A stretch of 64,000 bases of DNA from Notospermus geniculatus (lineage: Eukaryota > Nemertea > Pilidiophora > Heteronemertea > Lineidae), in NCBI GenBank assembly GCA_002633025.1, contig NMRB01000158.1, positions 227,817 to 291,816 of the forward strand, given 5' to 3'. A model generated the notes under the pieces. It worked only from the letters and a program-made list of their open reading frames with translations. It did no database searches and had not been told where the DNA came from. This document shows positions 1 to 18,162 of this stretch, in pieces; the stretch's first letter is position 1; the number at the start of each line of letters is the position of its first letter. A program made the translations under genes and the position numbers.

Positions 1-5574
<5,574 letters not shown>

Positions 5575-5659
5575 CTGGAAAGATACAGCGTGGAGGATTC
5601 TTGTAATTGTCCTCGGGTTATTTAATAATGCTCAATGGGTGAATGTCGTCCAGTCCTGA

Positions 5660-5800
5660 TCCTACACGCTAATTCCTAGCCCAAGCCCCTAACCCTATCC
5701 CCAAACCCTGACCCTCAACCCTTGTCACAGACCCCTACCCTGATCCTAAACCTAGTCCTGCCCCTAACCGTCACCGCTAACCATCCTAACCCTATAATCT
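5660..5800 (+). repeat. Degenerate telomere-like CCCTAA tract
   Basis: About 140 bp of cytosine-rich sequence in which ccctaaccct, accctgaccct and cctaaccct recur with many substitutions. It reads as a decayed interstitial (CCCTAA)n array on the plus strand. Confidence 0.65.
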
Positions 5801-5915
5801 GGGAACACTGGTTTAGACGGCATTTACACATTGTGCATTTATAACATCACGAAAGTTAAGGTTTTGATTTGTATTTATATCAGATTTTTTCCATCACGGC
5901 CGAAGCCATCAGTAT

Positions 5916-6343
5916 TGTCCCTGGTAAGTACAGATGAGGCCATCTCAACCTACTCATGCAGTATTCTCCACGAGTTTTGGTCTAAGAGGGCGGCAGTGGG
6001 CATGGTGCCAAAGGCACCACACGAGGTGCCTTTGGCGGGGGCTCTGGGGCCCTCCCCCAGCGAAATTTGGATTTTAGGTGCTCTGAGATGCGTTTTCTGA
6101 GCATCTGAGATGCATAATTGAGCGATCTAAACCATAGGGCGGACGAATTTTTAAGAGGGGCGGGCAATTTTTTAGAGGGGCGGATTTTGCCGTCGGTATT
6201 TTTAAGAGGGGCGGGCTGCCCTTTTTTTAACTGGAGTGGAGAACACTGCTCATGTTCCTCACTTGGATGGGGTCTTTTACTTGACCTAGCAACAGGCACA
6301 AGATACAAGGCCCCAGTCTCGGCTTTACTATCCCATGCGAAGG
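5916..6343 (-). repeat. SINE copy, reverse orientation, split by a nested MITE
   Basis: 5916-5958 and 6249-6343 together match the reverse complement of the SINE body at 2040-2185 (shared gaggccatctcaa.ctactcatg, gttcctcacttggatggggt and cccatgcga.ggac). The 290 bases between are an inserted element. The tRNA-like head is missing. Confidence 0.82.
5959..6248. mobile_element. 290-bp MITE nested in the SINE
   Basis: The ends are inverted: cagtattctccac at the left and gtggagaacactg at the right. ctcatg is duplicated exactly on both sides (5953-5958 and 6249-6254) where the intact SINE has one copy. The interior has three imperfect aagaggggcgg repeats and an inverted pair ggcaccac/gtgcctttgg. 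The CAGTRTTCTCC end resembles hAT-type termini. Confidence 0.87.
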
Positions 6344-6699
6344 ACTACATGTAGGTTTTGATTGAAGACAGCCTGATCGTTTTTGGATTGCATGCACAAG
6401 TAAACAAAACTCTATGATACAATCAGCGTATCATGGGGTGTCAGTGTAAACTATTGATAGCAGCAGCGAGAAACATGCGATCCTCTCATGATTTCCGTAA
6501 ATAATTTATCACCCACGACTGATAAATAATTGATTTGATGAGGTAAGAATTGATCTGGTATTATCTGACTACGGGCCATTTGTGATGATCGGTTGGTTCC
6601 AGGTCAGCAGGCATCGACAGAGACAATCCATGAGTAGCGCAACACCATAGAGAGTGCTGAAGTAATGTCACCGCTTCATGTGGTCAGTCTAAAAATCTG

Positions 6700-6945
6700 T
6701 CACCATTCTCAAATTGACGTAAATGACGACGATCTGCACACTTCCGCCGAAATCTCAACCACAACCTCGGTCTGAAACTTAATGATGTAACGCAGACAAT
6801 CCCACGACACTGACGTCGAAGACGTTGCGTCAGACTCGACCATTGCTGAATCATGGATGGTGTCACGTCAGCCAGTTTCAGATCGAGGTTCTGGTTGAGA
6901 TTTTGGCAGAAGTGCGCAGATCTCTGAATTCGAGAATCGTCTGTT
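6700..6945. repeat. Inverted repeat, about 90-bp arms
   Basis: The left arm (6700-6790, containing cgatctgcacacttccgcc and aaatctcaaccacaacctcg) pairs with the right arm (6865-6945, containing cgaggttctggttgagattt and ggcagaagtgcgcagat) at about 80% identity by eye. Probably a decayed MITE; exact ends not visible. Confidence 0.6.
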
Positions 6946-7618
6946 GGACGGCAAATGACGTCATCAACCCACGTGGTGCAATTTCTCGTTGGCGTAACTG
7001 TAGTGTGTGTGATTTCAACCCAAGACGTGATCTCCATATGGCACACTTTGTCGTGGACGTCAGCATGATGGACCGCCGGTCAAAAGTGACGTCACAATAA
7101 TGAGCCACTGCACACTCTCTAGTCAGGAGGAAGAATTGTTGAACTCTCCAGAGAAACTGACTGTACTATTTTTACATGCAGATAGCCTCCAGCTGACGTT
7201 AAAAGTAGGTGTGGCTCTCTCAGTCTGCTACAAATGTTACTACTCGCGTGAGCTGTCAGGACTACAGAAATTGATCGTCTACGATCTAATCTAATGGGGA
7301 ACCGGCGTGCCCAAAGGAGGCGCTGGGGAACAACTCAGTTTTAACACACAAGCGCATGCGTTGCGGCGTTGAAAATGTCATTGACGTCGTGCATCGTCCG
7401 TGACGTTATGTGCGATACGTCATTCAGAATCAATGACGCTGCTCTTCGGTCTGTTATTTAGGCTAAAATAGTCAATTTTATCGATGAAATTCAACATGTT
7501 CCTGCCTGAATTTTCGATTGAAAACATTCAGAATACATTGAGTCAGTCCTTTACTTGATGATACCGGTAAACATGTAAAATTCGAAAATCAATGGATTAC
7601 ATGTACTTCAGGTATATT

Positions 7619-7740
7619 AGGGCTAGACATGCTAGAAGTAGGGTGTATTTCAGAATTAAATGGCAAATAACATTGGCTTGACTTTTGACTTCATAGTTTT
7701 AACAGAGTTGTTTGTCAGCGCCACATGACGGATTAGTTCC
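7619..7740 (+). repeat. Dispersed repeat fragment, copy 2
   Basis: This is the partner of the fragment at 2515-2640: aagtagggtg, ttcagaattaaa.ggca, attggcttgacttt and gtcagcgccac are shared in order. Confidence 0.6.
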
Positions 7741-9158
7741 TCAAGTCATATTCATGGCAATAGACTTGTTGCCATCACAGGGCAAGAATATGGCAGAAAC
7801 AGCATAATACAGAAGGAAACCAGAGCCTGGAAAAGGCCTCCATAGTCACTCAAAGGAGCCACTACCAACCAAATCAGATGCAACAGGTGTCACCACTGTA
7901 TAGTAAGTTTCAGACATCCAAAATACACCAGTCTGTTACAAAAAGACTGGAATTTACATTTGGCAAGAATTCAGAGAATTTTTCATCTCGATGTCCTACA
8001 TGTACCTGAGGACTTGAGGTTCCAATGAATAACCCTGACTCATAGGTCAAAAATTCAATTTTGTCTATCAAGCAAGTGCACAATGAGAGTTGAAACAGGA
8101 TACAATAATGTACAATGTAGGAAGGAAAAAAGTCTTCCTTGCAGAGGCATAATAAGATGTTGTGCCGAAAAATATGTATAACGTGCTTGGCAATTTTGGG
8201 TAGTTAAGCCAAACGTTCTTGTACACGTAATTGAAAATTCCTTCAAGGCTGATTGCTGAAGAACCTTTTGACTTTCAGTTTCATGGGCTTGTATAGTCGA
8301 CGTCTATAAAGCTAAGGTTACACCTGTTGAAGATACCCATGTTTTTCCAGACCCGTGTCAAACCCGTGTGTAGGAAAAGCCTGGCGAGAGGTCACACTAC
8401 TACATTGCAGCAAAATTGATTGTAGTTAAGTAGCCCGCTGACAGATGCCCTGCATGCACTGACTCTTCGGTCATTTCTGTATTGGCACACATTGTTGGAG
8501 GTGCGAAAACAACGTCACTTTATAATGGTGGCGCCATCTGTAGCCGTGCTAATAACTAATGAAGACACGGGGATTTCGAAAAGCACGGCGAGTTTGCCGT
8601 GTTTTTCAGGTCTACGGGTTTCTTGAAGCCCGGCAATTCATAGGTGTGACCGCAANTGCACACAGTCTTATCACCGTCGTCTGGTGGTTGAGTCCTCAAT
8701 AAACATACATGTCGTGCAGTTGCCAAGAACTTGCACTTGCAGGTAGATGTCTTCAATAGATAACCATGTTACATAATGTCATGGCTGCCATTCAACATCT
8801 CGAAGATTCTTCATCAGGTATACATCTATAGTGAAACAGCAACAACAATGCAGATGGAAAATATGGAATCAACGACGGAACGAAGATGTTGTCAGTGATG
8901 AGTGGGGTTTTAGACCTACTTGGTCAGCAAATCCAAATAATTTATCATTACTCGTAATAGCCCCAATATAGGCATTTTTACTGTAGCTTTGGATGACTGA
9001 AACTTTTGCAGCCTACCAACCGGAATGTGGTTTGCTATATACGTAGGCCGATAGTAGGCCTAGGCCTAAATTTGAGAATATCATTCAGCCCAAGAAAAGC
9101 TCTTGATGTTTGTTGTCACGTGGAAAAGGCAGTGTTCGAACAGTCATAGTCACAACAC

Positions 9159-9195
9159 ATATCATAGGTTTATAAACCTCCAAAACCTATGATAT
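9159..9195. repeat. Perfect 13-bp hairpin
   Basis: atatcataggttt and aaacctatgatat enclose an 11-base loop. No U-tract or coding context; most likely a small foldback remnant. Confidence 0.6.
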
Positions 9196-12100
9196 GATAG
9201 TTCCTAAAACATTTACGTTATGATCAGTTCACTCACGCGCATACCAAGCCGCTCTGACGACCAGAACGAACGAACAGATCAAATCTTTGAATAATTTGTG
9301 ACATTTGTGGTCATGATGATCTCCCCCTTAAGGTGTAATTCAATCCTCAGGTATGTCTCCCTAAGAAAGGAAACCAGGGAAGTGAACCTTCACCGAGGAC
9401 TTTCACTTTGTCAATATGTGTTCATTAATAAGAATAATATGAGATCGTATTTACAACTGGAAAGATCAATTCCCAAGCATTTTGCTCTTGATGCCTTCAA
9501 GTGAACGTCCGATGAGAATGCGATTTGCTTTCGTTAAGTCAAGAGCACTTGAGGCATGGTTTGTTAACCACACATAAGGAGATGGCAACCTAGGCGGCCC
9601 GTCAGTTGAATGAATATGCTTTGTACTATCGCTTCCACAGTAGGATGCCTCTCATTCTCTGTTTAAATCTTGAAAGACAAATAGCTAGCTTTTCATCCGA
9701 AGCATTCGAGCGCACTCCGAAGAAAGTCTCCGAATTGTGCGACGGCAAGGTTATGATAAGCGGGAAAAGTTTAGGAGGATCTTTGTCGTGATGACACCAT
9801 AACTATTGTGATGATTGTCTTCTAAATGGGCCTTGTCATCTCTTCGGTATGGTAGGTCAGATGCTTGGCCATCGATAGTCGGAGCAGACGTTGCACGATA
9901 GATTTATCGGATCTTCGCCAAAACAGTATCGCATTTAGGCATGTTAGGCCAACGTTTTGTTTTCAGTTGACCATTTTGCGTTGAACTGCTCAGCAAGAAG
10001 GGAAAAGAAGGGACCAGCAACAACTGCTGTTGGTATGGTTAGCCTACCTTCTCGTGGCTGACTGTCGTGTATCTGAAATCAATCTCCATTTGTTTACAAT
10101 GCGACAAGCCATGGATTGATAAAAATTCAAAAGTTTACAAGACTGAGGCATGTTAATCCTTAACCTGTTAACCTTCTATAGGTCCATAACATAGCTGTAA
10201 CTTTTTTCTCTCACGGGATTATATCATTAACTGAATTCCAGAGAAAAAGGGAAGCTTAATCGGTACAAAGAACAGAGGCGATCGTTAACGTCAGGAATAT
10301 CGAATTTCATTTTCGAAATAGTTGATATCCATCATTCCTGACGACGAAACCCGATCGTTTCTATATTTTCAATTGGTATTCAGTCACTAAACAGAAGAAG
10401 TTTAAAAGTGAACTATATTTTCATTCGCCTCTTAGAATCCAGCTGTGGTGATTTAACGTCGACTTGAAAACTTCCAAATGAGAACCCATACATTGATAAA
10501 GCCATGATAAAACTTGGTTCTTCATTTTACCTTTTCTCACCAGATCCGATTTCATTTTGCGGTTTAAGGGCGTGACGTCCACTGTCGCGGAGAAAAGATT
10601 TTGGTGAGAGGATTCAGGAATACCGCTATAAAAACGCACCCCCTGTTTCACTCTCCCTGATCTCCTTACAGGCCAAAAGGGATGGAATTTCATCTGCCCG
10701 TGGTGAAGGAAACCCTAGCCATTTTTCTTTTGTCGGGGACAATTGTGTGCTGGTGTCGCGGTCAGTTCATGATAGCTGGGAAGCGAGCATGGGAACCTGA
10801 TACATGGCAAGGATCCATTTTGAAAATCGACGCCAGATAACTGCAGAAAACGAGAACGATCGTTGAAAATTTGCTAAAATTTGCACTAGGCAGGGGAGAA
10901 GAGGCATCATATTCTCTTCCACGTGTCTGTTCTTGAACGTTCATCCCAAAATGTTTGCCTAAAAATGGGGAAAAGGGTTGTGGCTTACAAGAGTTCCTTG
11001 ATTCTCAATGGCAGTCATTTAGCTGCCCCTCAATATCATAGTATCAGGACATTCACTTGGAATGGGCTAAAAGACATTCTGAACTTGCAGATGTCGCGAA
11101 GTATTTTTATCTGTGAAATGGCAGATTTTATCGAAGGCTGTCAACCGGCCAGCTGCCCAAGGCAGTCTTACGATAAGGTAACCCGACTCCGGATGGTTTG
11201 CAGCGACGGGTCTGTAAGATTACCATTACATTACCACCGCGTAACCATCATCTGCCGTGTATCTGGCAATTGGAGAGCTATTTTCTGGCGAATCTACCCC
11301 AAAATTGCCCGGCGATCCTGTCAAGTTTCATAACGGATGGGTCTTATGTCGATCTTTTCGTAGCCACGGAGGTGTCAAAGATAAATCGCCTATTGAATGC
11401 CTACGATCAATATCATGACAGAAATTGAGGTGTCCGTGCTTGGAACTGACAGATGCAGTTTCCTTCTGATGATTAGAGTGATAATTTTATTTCAGACGGC
11501 GAGTTCAAATTGACACATTTTGGGGCTGATCTCGTGCATGGTTCCTCCATAGACGTAGAGCTACGTGTACAGGTGTAATCAAAAGAAAAATGCCCCATTG
11601 CTATCGGAAAGCAGACCCCTATTTCCACCAGATTCTTTCATAGAGACTAGCAAGACAAAGTATTTGTGTTACATAGACCTTTCCAATAAAGACGGCGGTC
11701 TAACAACATGTACATGTAGTTCTCCCACATGACGTCGTGACCATTCATTGTCCAAGCATTCTACCAACACTTCCAGAACTTTTGTGCCATGGCCCGCTTT
11801 ACCACGACGTGCCAGCGGCCATTGAATAGTAGGGCCTATTAAGCTTCTGACGTCATATGGTGTTGCCACCATCGTTGTTGGAAATGTCTATACGGAAATC
11901 GGACATGGGAAACATAACCTGTAGTTTTCTTAGGTTCACAAAAAAGTTATTGGCACCCTTGGACTGAAACAGTCAACAAAAGGTGATGTCAACATACCGA
12001 AGTCTATCACACGTTGCCAGTTAATGATACAAACACGCTTCATGGGAATGTTCTAAAACTGGAATGTTTTTCACAACTGTTGCGTTTTATTCCGAATTTA

Positions 12101-13992
12101 TCGGGTTAGACCTATTCAACATTCATATTCTTATGGAAAACTTTTGTCTGATATGTTGGTCGTACCATCTATTTTTGGTCGTAGCCTACTATGGGCACTT
12201 AGAAAATAATTGCATCACTCTGTCATAAACTCTTGCAATTACTTAATATACATGTAGATGACAAACACAGACAAGAATTGGCCACACCTAGCTTATTCAA
12301 TGTTATATGGAGTAGGCCAACGTTTCGATGACCGTAGCCCACAGTCCAGCCGAGAGGGCAATAGCCACTTCCGCCCAATCTTGCGGATAAGCTGTACCCA
12401 ATGTCGACGTTCCAGAAAATGATGTTCTTTTGGAATATGAATGACATTATGGTTGCTGCTGACCTGATACGTGAAGGAAGTCTAACAGTACCTCTCCATC
12501 GATCTCAATAACTATAGTAAATGGCCTATCGACTGTTACAAAGCCTGACCAATTGCTAGCTTCAGGGATGTAAAATCAGCACTCACTTTCCTCCTAGATA
12601 AACAATTTGCATTCCACCGGTTTGTTATAGCTTAAACATAGGATGTGTCTTGTAAACCACTTTGGAGGTGGTAATGGTAAGCTGCTAGACGCATTAACAT
12701 GTGTTATACCTGGAAACTGGCGATGATGCGTTAGCGAAGCAAGTAGATGAGGCAGGAACTTAGTGTATTACAGGGCCATTGACATTACCTCCTTTCAACA
12801 GCCTAATCAGAATTTCGACTATTCTTTCCCCGAAATGGCGAAAAAAACAGCAGTTTTGTTCCAGGACTTCTTTCCAAATAATGAGCAAGCCACGCGAGCT
12901 GCAGATGGCCAGCAGCGGCCGTTTGCAACCAAGCATAACTGCTCTTGTTGTCTTATGAGCAAAAACAGCTTGTCCAAAACGTTTGTTGAAGCCCAAAAGC
13001 ATGACATATCGGTAGAGATTTAATGGGGCGGGAACAGTTTGATGTCAGACGTTATTTTTCCCTTGGTATCTTAACAGCATTTTGTAAAGCAGCATAAGAA
13101 AGCTTTTGGAGGAAAAAAGTTTGTACCCCTTTTTTACTTTTGTTCTTGATCCTATCACAATCATGTCCTCGATCGATGACGTATCAGGATTACCAAGCAA
13201 CTCCATGTGACCGTACGCGAAATTTACTACGAGTTTGCTTCTAACACTGGTACCTAATCTTATCCTCAATCACGTGTATATAGAGGGAACAAAATATCAC
13301 AGGAGTATCTGAATTTCAGGAATGGCGACGGAAAAGTCCTTCCCCATCAGCTGAGCGTACAAAATTCGGACGAACCTTGAAGCAGCAGACTTTCCTGTTT
13401 ATTCAGTCGGTTCAAAAAATAATGAAAAGCTAGATAAGAACATTGCAAACACATTATTACTCTGCTTTGAATGAATCTCCATGGAAAGGAAAAACGCGTT
13501 GAGGATGCTGGCGCCGAAACACCAGTGACCGGCGAATTCTGAGGCTGGCTCACGCGGCCCTGGTAGAGTCGCGATTCTTCTCTTTCTGTTATTCAGCGCA
13601 TACCAAACCGTTATCTGATATGGGTTAGAATTTCTTAGGGAAGGGTGGCGCAGAAGGCACATGTTGCATGGTAAATAAGTTTTTCTTTCAACATCCCGGA
13701 AGAGACACGCCTAATGGAGAAAACAAGAGGGAAAATGTAAAGAATGAATTAATCTGAAGTTTCCAAAATGCAAGAAAAGAAGGTTATGCAACAGCTTTTT
13801 TTACCTTTTGGCACTAATAAAGGCGCAAGGTTTTAGGAATGAAGGCTAAAGTTATGTAACGCCAAGTGGAAAGGAGCGACACTGAGCTTACACACTGAGT
13901 AATCAGGACAGCATGTGATTTACTTTATTGCAATCTTATGCTGACGGAAATGTAAAATGTCGGTGATGTTTTGGGCTTGCCAGAGGTGGACT

Positions 13993-14115
13993 ATGGTCCG
14001 TATTCTAGAAGTCTCCTTAACTCTAAGGTCCACTTTAAGCTTTTGTATTCTGTCCTGCAAACAATAGCTAAAGGTAAACCTTAGAGTTGAAGAAGCTTCT
14101 GGAATACGGCCCCAT
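13993..14115. mobile_element. MITE family A, copy 1 (GGCCGTATTCTAGAAG ends)
   Basis: About 120 bp with ends ggtccgtattctagaag and cttctggaatacggcccc. The interior ccttaactctaaggtccact and gctaaaggtaaaccttag are shared with the copy at 38524-38636. Non-coding. Confidence 0.87.
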
Positions 14116-14244
14116 ATCACCCAGGCCAGGAGGCGACCTGAACTTGTGGAGAGCGAAAGAGGGTTGTTGATCATCTGAGAATAGCCTACGAAATCAGTTT
14201 TGGAGCCTTTGGGTCGTTACGGACTGAGCACGTTCCTTGAGTTT

Positions 14245-16080
14245 TAGATGCAGGTGTNGCGATGTGGTTTCTGTCCTGGGACAGGTGACGCGGGTCACCT
14301 GGATTTAGTTGACCGTGTGCGGTGGTACTTTACATTAGTCGGAAGCACCATTCACTTGTTTCTTTTTGGTCTCCTGGGAATTTTTGTCCATTCGATCATC
14401 AAAAAACTAGAAAAAGCGTGTTGGCTTTGTCAGAGGTTAAACAAACTGCTTCCACTGTCGCTGAGTATCATGGCAATTTCTTGAGCGTCTCGCGAAATAT
14501 CTAATCCCTTTGTTGAGTCAATTCCATGCCGTCGGCATACTGTTAGTTTTTGTAATTAAATTTGGTATGAAGTTTTATTATTTGCAATAAAAATTGTCTC
14601 ATTGTAAATTATCACTGAAAATGAAGGCGTTGATTTATTCTGTACTTTAGTGGAGTCACCGTCCATAAGGATGGGGAGTGATCGATAATGAGAGCTGTTC
14701 GAACACGCTTGTTGCGTGTCCCCATTGAAAATCACGCATAATCTGGAGGAAACGAGTATGAGTGAAAATGAATTGAGGAAACCGGGGTCGTGATAAAATT
14801 AATTATGCTCGGTTTGCCAATAACATGCTCCAACAATTTGGCAATATTGAATTTTTTATACGTTTCTTAGTCATAGGTGCTAATTCTGCATGGCTTTGAC
14901 TTTATCAATGTTTCTGACGAAGTTTTCGCCATCAGTTACCTAATCACATGCAGCTGTCTAAAAGGACCTGAACCCCTTTTGCCAGGAAGAAGGCTGCAAA
15001 AGTCGAGAGAGAGGTTCCTATCAGATGACACCAATACGTACACTGTGCCAGATAATAAGCAAGAAGTCAATCTCCAGAATTCACGAATTTTCGACCCCAA
15101 CCGGGGTCTTTTTCAAGTGGAACTTTACAATCTGAAACTCTAGAAAAGACTCAAAAAAAAACTCTAGAAAAGACTATTTTCTAGAGTTTCAGATTGTAAA
15201 GTTCCACTTGAAAAAGACCCCGGTTGGGGTCGAAAATTCGTGAATTCTGGAGATTGACTTCTTGCTTATTATCTGGCACAGTGTACGTATTGGTGTCATC
15301 TGATAGGAACCTCTCTCTCGACTTTTGCAGCCTTCTTCCTGGCAAAAGGGGTTCAGGTCCTTTTAGACAGCTGCATGTGATTAGGTAACTGATGGCGAAA
15401 ACTTCGTCAGAAACATTGATAAAGTCAAAGCCATGCAGAATTAGCACCTATGACTAAGAAACGTATAAAAAATTCAATATTGCCAAATTGTTGGAGCATG
15501 TTATTGGCAAACCGAGCATAATTAATTTTATCACGACCCCGGTTTCCTCAATTCATTTTCACTCATACTCGTTTCCTCCAGATTATGCGTGATTTTCAAT
15601 GGGGACACGCAACAAGCGTGTTCGAACAGCTCTCATTATCGATCACTCCCCATCCTTATGGACGGTGACTCCACTAAAGTACAGAATAAATCAACGCCTT
15701 CATTTTCAGTGATAATTTACAATGAGACAATTTTTATTGCAAATAATAAAACTTCATACCAAATTTAATTACAAAAACTAACAGTATGCCGACGGCATGG
15801 AATTGACTCAACAAAGGGATTAGATATTTCGCGAGACGCTCAAGAAATTGCCATGATACTCAGCGACAGTGGAAGCAGTTTGTATAACCTCTGAAAAAGC
15901 CTGCATGGTTTTCTAGTTTTTTGATGACCGAATTGACAAAAATTCCCAGGAGACCAAAAAGAAACAAGTGAATGGTGCTTCCGACTAATGTAAAGTACCA
16001 CCGCACACTGTCAACTAAATCCAGGTGACCCGCGTCACCTGTCCCAGGACAGAAACCACATCGCTGCGTCACTGGTGCAT
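14245..16080. repeat. 1.8-kb near-perfect palindrome (arms about 903 bp)
   Basis: 14245-15147 and 15177-16080 are reverse complements with no net length change, around a 29-base A-rich spacer that itself repeats actctagaaaagac. The inner 600 bases look identical. The outer 250 bases carry scattered differences, including gaccgtgtg versus gacagtgtg and several changes around 14405-14450. Both arms carry a gcaataaaaattgtctcatt signal (about 14585 and 15735) after the same short ORF. Alternatives are a foldback transposon or a misjoin of two haplotypes. Confidence 0.93.
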
Positions 16081-17740
16081 CATGAGACGCACGTACATGT
16101 ACGTACGATGTACCGGTACATCCATTCGCAATGTAGCCTGCATTTGGAAGCGAATCTCTGTTTGTTCCTTGCCTGAGAGTTGAAAGTGTGCGAAAAAGGA
16201 TTACAAGCACCAAAATGAATCCTGATTTAAACTTATGTCACACACCGAACCAACCGGGGAAATTACAAGAGGGAAAAATTACTCGACAAAATATCCGCTG
16301 AAATTACTCCATCATTTCGCGAAACCGCCTCGCGCTCAGTGAACAAAATCTCATAACCCGTGTCAAACTCTTTCATTAAATGCTCATATACATCGTCAAT
16401 AGGCATCGTAATTGACAAGACCAATCCTGTTCTCAGTCTTACGACAAGAATCTGTTTCTATCATAATTCTGACTGGACCATTTGAGGGTATTTTATGTAC
16501 ATCATTAAACTGAAGTACACCCGACCTACGGGGCGAGCTATGATCTTCAATTACATAAACACTGCCGGCTATCTTGTCTGGTGAGAAGAAATATAGCATG
16601 GCGATTTCTCTCGCTGAGCCTACTAAGGCCATATCAAACTTACGACAGCCCGAGAATGACAGGAAAATTCGACGAGTTTAAGCGAATTTCTTATGATTCC
16701 AACGTCGAGACTCAAGAATGGCCGACGGTAAAAAATCAAATGCAATATTTCGAAGTGAACAGTGATGGTCACACCATTTTCCATATACTTCAGCTGAAGT
16801 AACTGGATCGTCTTTAATGTGCTTGGTGAAGATGTGAAGTTGATATTTGTATAAATAAATGTTGACTTCTTTTGTGACACAAATTTACATGGTTACCCCT
16901 GGATTGAATTGAATGTGAACACTGCTTTTGGTTCGAACCACTAAATTCACGGCAACATTGTCTCAGCTAGTCAGTCTAATAATGGTATATGAACTTGTTT
17001 CCTTTCAAACACTGGCGAGAGCCGATCTATAACCTTTGGTATCTCAAAAGGAATTTTGACTATTTTCGAGTAAGTAATGTACATTTTGTGCAAACCGCAG
17101 TTGTAGACATGGATTTATTATCCATTAAAATGCAAAATAACTTAAGTCTGAGGTAAAATTTTATCACTCACGAATAACCCTAAGATGGTTATTATGCCTC
17201 ATTATATTTTAAAACGATTCAAAGTTTTAGAAGTAGCACACCGAAGTAGTTGTTCCCGTATCGGGATTATACACAGTTCAATCAATTTAAATTACACAAG
17301 CAAACACAGCAGGGATTCAGAATTTCATATTCCAACCAAATTTTGAGTTCCCAACAAAAATTTTCGATTTCTTTCCACTTGCATCACAGCAACTATACAG
17401 AAAATTTTTATGAGTAGATCTAAGTAATAATAATTATCTGTTCTGTTTTCATGGCATACCATTGCCCAGTAAATTTTCTAGTGTAGAAATTAAAATTTTG
17501 GTTCTATGCCTTTCTCACCTTATTTCACGTATATTGTCCAGGGAATACTTAATCCACAATCACTGGTTCCACAATACTAATTCCTAATATGAAATTTATA
17601 CAGTTCCAAAAACTTTTGTAACTTATTTTTAAAGTATGCTACATCCTAAACACTTAGTGTTCCGAAACTTACAACGAAAGATTCGTAGTTATATCACGGG
17701 TTTCTGCACCACCAGTCGGATTAACTTTGGTAATAATTAT
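16081..17740. other. No gene supported
   Basis: AT-rich sequence between the palindrome and the BMP2/4 3' flank. A minus-strand ORF at 16396-16650 runs towards the palindrome's ORF but is interrupted in all frames. I do not recognise it and cannot call it a gene. Confidence 0.4.
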
Positions 17741-17748
17741 CAATAAAT

Positions 17749-17754
17749 ATTTAT
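17749..17754 (-). terminator. Candidate polyadenylation signal for BMP2/4
   Basis: AATAAA on the minus strand (tttatt on the plus) about 410 bases after the BMP2/4 stop codon. It is the first clear canonical hexamer seen downstream. The cleavage site is not determined. Confidence 0.45.
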
Positions 17755-18162
17755 TCCGAATGTTTCTGCCCAAATTTCCTTCATCGGAACGTCCAAAATG
17801 AGAAGCACAATACGAAGAGTAATCCCTGATGTCTTAAATGTAAGTCACTGTCTCCCATCCCCATGGCCTACAAGCCATCCTATTTCCATCTGCCAAAATA
17901 TCTCTCCTTCTCTCCTTGTGTCACCAGAATTGGTAATACCTTGTGTCACAGTCAGTAGGTACAACCACGTAACACATCGTTACCGTTAGATGCACCAACG
18001 TAACTCGCCAAGCGACTTCGGCACTTGGGGCCCCGCTCAAGACATACGAGTGGGTTTTGAGGTACAATACTCGGTCCTTAAAATGCCTTAAGGACACTCG
18101 AGATCGTTCAAAACATCCTCTTAAATTTATAGAATAATACACAAAATCTAAATATCGTCTGT

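Larger units (their letters stand above)
5575..18100. other. Gene-poor stretch between MYO6 exon and BMP2/4
   Basis: No exon with both homology and splice sites was recognised here. Part of it should be the MYO6 5' region, since the initiator exon must lie upstream of 5574, but the boundary between MYO6 and the BMP2/4 3' flank is not visible. ORFs up to 136 codons occur, which is within chance for this length and base composition. Repeats inside it are listed separately. Confidence 0.5.

Noticed and set aside
10923-11333. 136-codon plus-strand ORF with GCQPASCP and VCSDGS
   Set aside because: Length is within chance for about 40% GC over 64 kb; a second frame looks equally coding-like, the only intron that would join them is 26 bases, and no family match is convincing.
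15860-16650. Minus-strand ORFs with a hydrophobic segment (WYFTLVGSTIHLFLFGLLG) and CGFCPGTG
   Set aside because: No ATG with a continuous frame, stops between the pieces, and no family recognised. The CXXCXGXG likeness to a DnaJ zinc finger is a single unit and probably chance.
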